49,301 nucleotides of DNA from Lentilactobacillus parakefiri (GTDB lineage Bacteria > Bacillota > Bacilli > Lactobacillales > Lactobacillaceae). Made by a program: the position numbers and the translations under genes. The notes beneath the pieces were generated by a model. It ran no database searches. It was not told the DNA's origin and was given only the letters and a program-made list of their open reading frames with translations. The first letter of the stretch is position 1. Each line of letters begins with the position of its first letter. This document shows positions 43,575-49,301 of this stretch, in pieces. The stretch spans positions 1-49,301 of the forward strand of contig NZ_BDGB01000104.1 of NCBI RefSeq assembly GCF_002157585.1, read 5' to 3'.

Positions 43575-45104
43575 TCACTTGAGCCCCACATAACCGGTTC
43601 GGTTGATCAAGGCCTGGCCATCATTAGTTGTCAACCAGTTGATAAGTCGCTCTGAATTTTTGGAAGGATGGGTACCGGTGATTGCGTAGAAATGAGCAGT
43701 CAAAGGATACTTGTCATTGCGGATATTAGCGGCCGTTGGGGAAACACCATTAATTTTGAGTAGTTTCACTTGCTTGTTGTGCATCATTTGGGTCGCAAAG
43801 AATCTGAATGAATAGCCAATGGCGTTAGTTCGGTTATTGTAGCCGGCAACCCCGTCAATGACACCATCCATGACATCGAATTCCTGGTAGCGCAGTGGCT
43901 TGGCCATTTGCTTATTAGCCATAACCATCTGTTCCATGGCAGTCTGACTACCGGATCCTTCTGGTCTTTGGAATGGCTGAATAGCGGCAAATTTGCCACC
44001 TACGCTTGACCAGAAGATGGTTTGACGTTGATAAATCGATTGAATTTGCTTGAGTGAAAGATTATCGACAGGATTATGTTGATTGACAAAGAACACGAAT
44101 GCCTCAGAACCAATTTTGGTGAGCTTTAAATGAACATGATGTTGTTTGGCTGCTCTAAATTGGGCAGCTGAAGGCTTGGCCATGAAAATGACGTCAGATT
44201 GCTTCTTCAACAAGCTATTAAACGCTTTAGGTGTTGAATCTACTTTGACCAGCTGTGATCCTTGTCTCGCCGACACGCCAGTATACAATGTTTGCGCGAC
44301 AGCCGAATACATGGGGTAAAGGGCAGTCGCACCATTTAAGCGCGGAAACTTCGATTGTATTTGAAGCGTTGTTGGATGATTTAATGTCGCAAGGGCCTTG
44401 CGGTTTTTGAATGGTTGATACTTTGCTAAGTTTAATGAACTAGTCCCAGATGTATCCGTGTATTTTAAATTGTTAGCAAAATTTTGGTATAGCGGCAACA
44501 GGCTAACCAAAAAGATAACAATGAAACCGCCAACTTGGATACGGTGCAACTTTGGCAGGTGATGCGTTTGCCACTGATATGTAAGGATGCCAAGCACCGC
44601 AGACCAGAACGTCCCAACGAACATCCAGCCTAAATGATGATAGAACAGTCCAACCGCAACCGCGACTGCCGAAAAATTATATGGAAAGATAAATGCTGGA
44701 TAATAAATCGCGGTATCTAAATAGCTATAGTGAGCGGCCGCTAAAATGATGGTGAGTGAACCAAAGTAATAGATAAAAGCGACTAACACAGCCCAGATTT
44801 GATCCCGGTAATTAGAAAATTGATTTTTTCGGTTATATCGATACCAATAGATAGCGTTGAGCAGAAAGGCTGGTAGCAGTGCCCAGCCTGACCAAAAGAT
44901 GCCATAAACCCCGGTAGAACCAACGATGAGTGGCGAAAGCAAAAGTGCTCTGATTAACAGCCACCAATGCGTTTTTCGATATTTTTTAATAGATTTAGTG
45001 ATAATAGTTTCCCCCTTATATATGTATATTCTTATTATAGGATTCATGGGGGAGTTAAACAAATTGACGAAAAAATCAGAGAAAATCTTTTCTAAGATTG
45101 TCAC
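43575..45104 (-). CDS. Membrane protein fused to a PstS-like substrate-binding domain
   Basis: About 476-509 residues. The N-terminal half has 5-6 TM helices (about 50-215). The extracellular C-terminal half (about 225-509) is a type II periplasmic-binding-protein fold resembling phosphate-binding PstS: ALYPMYSAVAQTL, KKQSDVIFMAKPSA, FQRPEGSGSQTAMEQMV (the anion-binding loop), NAIGYSF and a closing GQALINRTGYVGL. No ABC subunits are adjacent. The best ribosome-binding site (AAGGGGGA) is followed about 5 bp later by ATT at 45005, not by ATG; an ATG at about 45050 has no ribosome-binding site. Start unresolved. It may sense or bind phosphate, or a related anion, at the cell surface. Confidence 0.7.
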   Translation of the reverse strand: MTILEKIFSDFFVNLFNSPMNPIIRIYIYKGETIITKSIKKYRKTHWWLLIRALLLSPLIVGSTGVYGIFWSGWALLPAFLLNAIYWYRYNRKNQFSNYRDQIWAVLVAFIYYFGSLTIILAAAHYSYLDTAIYYPAFIFPYNFSAVAVAVGLFYHHLGWMFVGTFWSAVLGILTYQWQTHHLPKLHRIQVGGFIVIFLVSLLPLYQNFANNLKYTDTSGTSSLNLAKYQPFKNRKALATLNHPTTLQIQSKFPRLNGATALYPMYSAVAQTLYTGVSARQGSQLVKVDSTPKAFNSLLKKQSDVIFMAKPSAAQFRAAKQHHVHLKLTKIGSEAFVFFVNQHNPVDNLSLKQIQSIYQRQTIFWSSVGGKFAAIQPFQRPEGSGSQTAMEQMVMANKQMAKPLRYQEFDVMDGVIDGVAGYNNRTNAIGYSFRFFATQMMHNKQVKLLKINGVSPTAANIRNDKYPLTAHFYAITGTHPSKNSERLINWLTTNDGQALINRTGYVGLK

Positions 45105-45179
45105 TGATTTGATCGGTGAGGAGTTGTGATGGGACTCACAGGTTTATTCTGGTTTTGAGTGATGTTTCGATGGCTCAGA

Positions 45180-45335
45180 CTCAATTGGTCAAAAAGAATC
45201 AGATCATTAATGAACAAGATGCATTCATCATGGTCTGATTCTTTTTGGCTTTTGGGCAGGTAATTTTGGGGTCGTGCTTTGTGGTTTTGAATGTTATTTT
45301 GCTGAAACGTGGAAACTAACCGCTTGATTTTCCAC
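45180..45335. repeat. Hairpin between GntR and membrane-PBP genes (family F-like)
   Basis: CAAAAAGAATCAGATCAT pairs with ATGGTCTGATTCTTTTTG (about 18 bp, one G-T on the plus strand). Near 45300 the text CGTGGAAACTAACCGCTT matches part of the hairpin at 21500 in reverse. It follows the 3' end of the minus-strand GntR gene. It is a weaker member of the repeat set. Confidence 0.5.
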
Positions 45336-45336
45336 T

Positions 45337-45999
45337 CTAATTTTTAAAATAATCCGGATAAGCATCGACAACCTTCTGCTTCTCCAGCAGCATTAAATGC
45401 AGATGTTGAGTAACTAAAAAGCTCAAGTCGTCAACATCTTTGTTCTTGACTGCATCAAAAATAGCATTGTGCTGGTTGGTCAGCGTGTCCCAATCCAGTT
45501 CGGTTTCTTTCAATCTTAAGCGGCGGAACCGGTTGAGTTGGGTGTTGTTAATCTGCAGCCAGTTCCATACCGTATCCTTGTTCACGACTTTATAGAAGGC
45601 GTGGTGGAATTCCTGGTCCAAGTCAAAGAAATTATCGGGTTCGTTTTTTAAAGCAGTTTGTTTTTGCTCATCCAAGTTTTTCTGAATCGTCGTCACGTCA
45701 TCATCGGAAATATTGACAGCGGCGTCGACCATGATCTTGGGTTCGATGCAGCTACGAACGAAGCGGGCATTTTTGGCATCTGCCATATCAATTTTGGTGA
45801 TATAGGTGCCGCTCTGAGGTATTACTTCGATCAAACCTTCACGTTCGATTCGGATAATGGCTTCCCGGACAGGGGTCCGACCAAGGTTAAGTTCTTGGGA
45901 AATCAGCTTTTCGGAAATCTTCTGTCCTGGAATGTAGTCAAAGTGGATGATTCGATATTTTATTTCATTGTAAGCGTCGCTGCGCATATTATCCAACAT
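45337..45999 (-). CDS. GntR family regulator, FadR/FCD subfamily (uronate regulator candidate)
   Basis: A 220-residue regulator with a winged helix at about 8-72 (YIPGQKISEKLISQELNLGR, TPVREAIIRIEREGLIEVIP) and an FCD ligand-binding domain at about 80-210 with the metal-binding residues Asp/His (DLDQEFHHAFYKVVNKDTVW, TNQHNAIFDAVKNKD, TQHLHLML). FCD regulators in this position (UxuR, ExuR type) repress uronate genes. The gene is divergent from the fructuronate reductase, and the operator at 46086 lies between them. An ortholog of uxuR is inferred from context, not proven. Confidence 0.88.
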   Translation of the reverse strand: MLDNMRSDAYNEIKYRIIHFDYIPGQKISEKLISQELNLGRTPVREAIIRIEREGLIEVIPQSGTYITKIDMADAKNARFVRSCIEPKIMVDAAVNISDDDVTTIQKNLDEQKQTALKNEPDNFFDLDQEFHHAFYKVVNKDTVWNWLQINNTQLNRFRRLRLKETELDWDTLTNQHNAIFDAVKNKDVDDLSFLVTQHLHLMLLEKQKVVDAYPDYFKN

Positions 46000-46078
46000 A
46001 ATAAGTCTCCTTTAGATACCATAATATTAGCATAGTTTGGTGAAAAAGTTAACGAAGATCGTTGAAAAAACTGGGGTA

Positions 46079-46106
46079 TTGGCAATCTGATATATCAGAA
46101 TATAAT
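46079..46106 (+). promoter_or_regulatory. Uronate promoter with embedded operator and cre
   Basis: TTGGCA (46079-46084) and TATAAT (46101-46106) are 16 bp apart. The spacer contains the perfect 14-bp palindrome TCTGATATATCAGA (46086-46099), placed to block RNA polymerase. A cre-like CGAAAGCGCATTCA (46112-46125) follows the -10 box. Repression by the divergent GntR and by CcpA is inferred. Confidence 0.75.
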
Positions 46107-46208
46107 AAAACCGAAAGCGCATTCAACAGACTGGTGTATTAGTTATCATTTGAATCAGTTGTTCGCTTTACGTTTAGCTCACGCAACGGAATACAGGAGG
46201 CTTCATTA

Positions 46209-47835
46209 ATGGTAAAAATTACTGACGATTACCTGAATAATAAACAAGCATTTACTGACGCAGGGATTAAAGTTCCAACCTACGATATTAATCAAAAAAC
46301 AGGTGCGACCAAATGGGTTCATTTTGGTGGTGGTAATCTCTTCCGGGCTTTCCATGCAGCAATCGCTGATCGGCTGCTTGAATCAGGCGATCTCGATTCT
46401 GGAATTGTGGTTGCTGAAACCCACGATAAGGATGTCGTTAACGACGCTTAAAAAAATTCAACGATCGGATCTTAAGGGTTGTTACCCATGAAGATGGGAA
46501 TTTCGAAAAAGAATTATTTGCCTCAGTTGCCGACGCATTGTTTTTTGACCAAAGCAATCCAGAGGGCTGGAGTCGACGGTTCAAGACTTTTGAAAATCCT
46601 GCCTTGCAGCTTGCAACCTTCTCAATTACTGAAAAAGGCTACAACCTTTGGGACAGTCAAGGAAACTTACTGCCCGCTATTCAAGATGATATTAAGAATG
46701 GTCCCGAGGCACCTAAAAATAATATGGCTTCATTGACAGCCCTGATGTTTGCCCGTTTTAAGGCAGGTAAATACCCAATGGCATTGTTAAGCACTGACAA
46801 CTTTTCTCAAAACGGTGAAAAACTGCAAAAGAGTGTTCTGACAATTGCTGAAGGTTGGGAGAAGAATGGGACTGTTCCGGCAGACTTTGTTGACTATTTA
46901 AAGGATGATCACAAAGTCAGCTTCCCACTTTCGATGATTGATCGCATCACGCCTAATCCATCGGATGCTGTATCAGATAAGCTCAAGGCAGACGGATTTG
47001 ATGATTACCAGATTTTCCATACCCCGGGACACACCAACATTGCCGCTTTCACCAATACTGAAGAAGTTCATTACCTGGTGATTGAAGATGACTTTCCAAA
47101 TGGCCGACCGCATTGGATAAAGCCAGCGGGGTTACCTTAACTGATCGCGACACCGTTAATGATGCCGACGAAATGAAGGTAACGACTTGCCTGAATCCAC
47201 TGCATACTGCGTTGGCAGTTAATGGCAGTCTGCTTGGCTTCAATTCAATTGCCAAAGAAGTCAGCGATCCGGACATGTTCAACTTAATCAAACAAATTGG
47301 TTACGTTGAAGGCTTGCCTGTCGTGAAGGATCCTAAGGTGATTAATCCAAAGACGTTCATCGATCAATTGGTGAACAAGCGCCTGCCTAATCCATACATT
47401 CCTGATATGCCACAGCGAATCGCTTCAGATACATCACAGAAGTTATCGGTTCGATACGGTGTGACCATTCAGCATTACATTGATGACCCCAAACGTGATC
47501 CGAAAGATTTACACTTCATCCCACTTGTTCTGGCCACTTGGTGCCGTTATCTGATGGCAATTGATGATCAGGGCAAGCCGTTTGAACCAAGCCGTGACCC
47601 AATGTTATCAGAACTGCAGCCTCAGGTTTCTGACATTAAGCTTGGTGAAAAGACGGATGTTCACGCCCATTTGAAAGATATCTTGTCCAACAAGAAGATC
47701 TTTGGCCATGACTTGTACGAAATTGGTTTGGGAGAAGTTGTTGAAGATTACTTTGCCTCACAGATTACGGGTGTTGGCGCGGTTCGGAAGACACTTGAAG
47801 CCACACTTACAAAATACGCTAAAAAAATTGACTAA
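46209..47835 (+). pseudogene. uxuB: Fructuronate reductase/mannitol dehydrogenase family, two frameshifts
   Basis: It reduces D-fructuronate to D-mannonate with NADH. Family parts are split over three frames: HFGGGNLFRAFHAAIADRLL in the first (to 46451), the middle frame (about 46452-47110) with THEDGNFEKELFASVADALF and PMALLSTDNFSQNGEKLQ, and the third (from 47111) with VTTCLNPLHTALAVNG. First lesion near 46447-46457: GACGCTTAAAA lacks one base (adding a T gives DALKKF). Second at 47108-47113: CCGCATTG lacks one base (adding a G gives RPALDKA). Repaired, it is 542 residues, the family length. It is therefore a pseudogene unless both are sequencing errors. AGGAGG precedes the ATG. Confidence 0.88.
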
Positions 47836-47847
47836 GGAGCTTAAAAT

Positions 47848-49119
47848 ATGTCATTACTCGATGACGATTTCTTATTAACAACCCCGATGGCAAAGAAATT
47901 GTTCCATGATCACGCTGAAAAAATGCCGATCATTGATTTCCATTGTCATTTGGATCCCAAAGAAATCTATGAAAACAAGAATTATCAAAATATTTCTAGA
48001 ATTTGGATTAATGAAGGTAGTTTTGGTGACCATTACAAATGGCGCTTGATGCGTGCCAACGGGGTTCCCGAAAACTTGATTACTGGTGACGGTGACGATT
48101 ACCAAAAGTTTCTCGCTTGGGCGGGAACCATCGAAAAAGCCCTTGGCAACCCACTGTTTGAGTGGACTCACTTGGAACTTCGCCGATTCTTTGGCATTAA
48201 CGATGTTTTTAATACCAAGACCGCATCCGCCATTTGGGAAAAGGCCAATCAGCTCTTGGCAACGGATGACTTTAAGCCACGCAACCTGATTAAGCGTTCC
48301 AACGTTCAGGTTGTCTGCACAACCGATGACCCGGCTTCTGATTTGAAGTATCACAAGTTGCTTAAGGAAGACGAAGCTGAGAATGGTTTCAAGGTATTAC
48401 CAGCAATGCGGCCAGACAAGGCATTCAACTTGACTGCTGACAGTTATGGCGACTATCTTGATCAATTGGCAAAAGTTTCAGGTAAGAAGATTACGTCATT
48501 TAAGAGTCTGGTTGGCGCCCTCCGTCAGCGCTTTGAGTACTTTGAAAGCCTGGGCGGCCGCCTTTCTGATCACGGTTTGAACTTCTTCCACTTTGTTAAA
48601 GCATCAGATGATGAAATGAACGAGATCATCGACAAGGCGCGCAACAATCAGAAGTTGACCAAGACTGAAATTGACCAGTATCAGACGATGTTGGTTGAAG
48701 CCTTGATGCACTTGAATAAAGAATTTAACTGGACCATGCAGTTCCACATGAACGTCATCCGAAATGCCAACAAACCAATGCTCAAGGATTTCGGTACTGA
48801 CGGTGGCTTTGACTCAATGGGAACTCAGCCTGACTTGGCTCAAGAATTCATGAAATTACTCATGGATGCTCAAGAACAAGATCAGATTCCAAAGATGATC
48901 ATCTATTCATTGAATCCAAATGACTGGATGCAATTAGCAACGGGTATGGGTGACTTCCAACAAGACGGTGTCCAAAAGCTTCAATTAGGTGCTGCCTGGT
49001 GGTTCAACGATACCTTTGACGGTATGAAGCGGCAGCTGACAATTATGGCTAAACAAAGCTTGCTGCCTAACTTTGTTGGGATGCTGACTGATTCACGAAG
49101 TTTCTTAGAAGCTGTCTAA
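47848..49119 (+). pseudogene. uxaC: Glucuronate isomerase, C-terminally truncated by an IS element
   Basis: UxaC interconverts glucuronate and fructuronate. The N-terminal metal-site motif IDFHCHLDP (about 28-36), [22 protein letters not shown] and GMLTDSRSF (the catalytic Asp, near 415-420) are seen. The last three codons after SRSFL are foreign, and a stop follows at once. The protein has 423 residues instead of about 470, so the C-terminal 45-50 residues are lost. An IS5-family element starts here on the other strand. It is downstream of uxuB by 12 bp with AAGGAG, in one operon. Activity without the C-terminal helices is unlikely. Confidence 0.9.
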
Positions 49120-49301
49120 AATCTCTTAAGTAATAGTGCTAAAAACGCTAAAACGACCATTTGCAGACTGGTGGTTAATTGACGCTCACAATTTTTCCAA
49201 AGTCGCCGACAATTCTCTAGCCAACTAAAAGATCGTTCGACTACCCAACGTTGGGGCATGACTTCGAATCGATGCAACTCATTGCGCTTCGCAACCTGCA
49301 C
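49106..49301 (-). mobile_element. IS5-family insertion element, one end only
   Basis: The uxaC sequence breaks at about 49106-49112 and a transposase gene begins on the opposite strand. The other end lies beyond the window, so the target duplication and the second inverted repeat cannot be checked. Confidence 0.75.
49116..49301 (-). CDS. IS5-family transposase, C-terminal part
   Basis: The last 61 residues of a DDE transposase. [19 protein letters not shown] with the catalytic Glu (WVVERSFSW) and the following YxxR-like basic text are typical of the IS5 group (IS427 subgroup). The N-terminal part is outside the window. It ends 4 bases inside the truncated uxaC reading frame. Confidence 0.88.
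   Translation of the reverse strand: MQVAKRNELHRFEVMPQRWVVERSFSWLENCRRLWKNCERQLTTSLQMVVLAFLALLLKRF

Noticed and set aside
919-49119. All frameshifts as sequencing errors
   Set aside because: Not excluded for the single-base cases, but two 4-bp tandem duplications and an IS truncation are not typical read errors, and three lesions concentrate in one pathway.

Overview
The window looks like chromosomal DNA of a low-to-moderate GC, heterofermentative member of the Lactobacillaceae, most like the Lentilactobacillus/Levilactobacillus group. The basis is a phosphoketolase (xfp), a 300-residue decarboxylating 6-phosphogluconate dehydrogenase, lipoate ligase, secreted proteins with lactobacillar SH3-like (DUF5776/SLAP-type) repeats, a lactocepin-like protease and a YfhO-type membrane protein. 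The species assignment is inference; no rRNA or tRNA gene was seen.

Layout. 1-4340: noncoding DNA with a duplicated hairpin sequence, then a cobalamin riboswitch with a terminator expression platform, controlling two secreted proteins that resemble a bacterial transcobalamin (alpha/alpha toroid, SH3-like repeats, DUF4430). 4439-7789: membrane protein, HD hydrolase, a frameshifted M50-like metalloprotease, YbaK/EbsC deacylase and a GntR/UTRA regulator. 8115-12659: small membrane protein, 14-TM MFS exporter and xfp. 12749-18975 (minus): subtilisin-like protease, amidase, RluA-family pseudouridine synthase and UspA. 19128-29312: lipoate ligase, two small genes, an orphan ncRNA, MDR oxidoreductase, HesB-like protein, TMEM175 channel, APC permease, MFS, a frameshifted OsmC, NlpC/P60 and a GH25 lysozyme. 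29720-33445: YfhO protein and gnd.

33972-49301 is an accessory carbohydrate island. It holds an AraC regulator, an SGNH esterase, a GPH-type transporter, two paralogous small proteins flanking a second SGNH protein, a GH115 alpha-glucuronidase and a SASA/CE6-like esterase. After two surface/membrane genes come a GntR/FCD regulator, fructuronate reductase and glucuronate isomerase. None of the hydrolases carries a signal peptide, so the pathway suggested is import of acetylated glucurono-oligosaccharides, cytoplasmic deacetylation, release of glucuronate, and entry into the uxaC/uxuB pathway. Three key steps are broken here: the transporter has one frameshift, the reductase two, and uxaC is truncated by an IS5-family element at the window edge. 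The island looks as if it is decaying.

The most unusual signal is a family of intergenic hairpin repeats (at least nine units). Flanks and loops are conserved but stem sequences differ from copy to copy while staying self-complementary. In the main copies the departures from perfect pairing are all G-U wobbles on the strand of the gene just upstream, which suggests selection on transcribed 3'-UTR RNA structures. Other points of interest are two frameshifts caused by 4-bp tandem duplications, an A7 tract in a signal-peptide start, a conserved 68-bp regulatory box before two island genes, and a promoter-embedded GntR operator.
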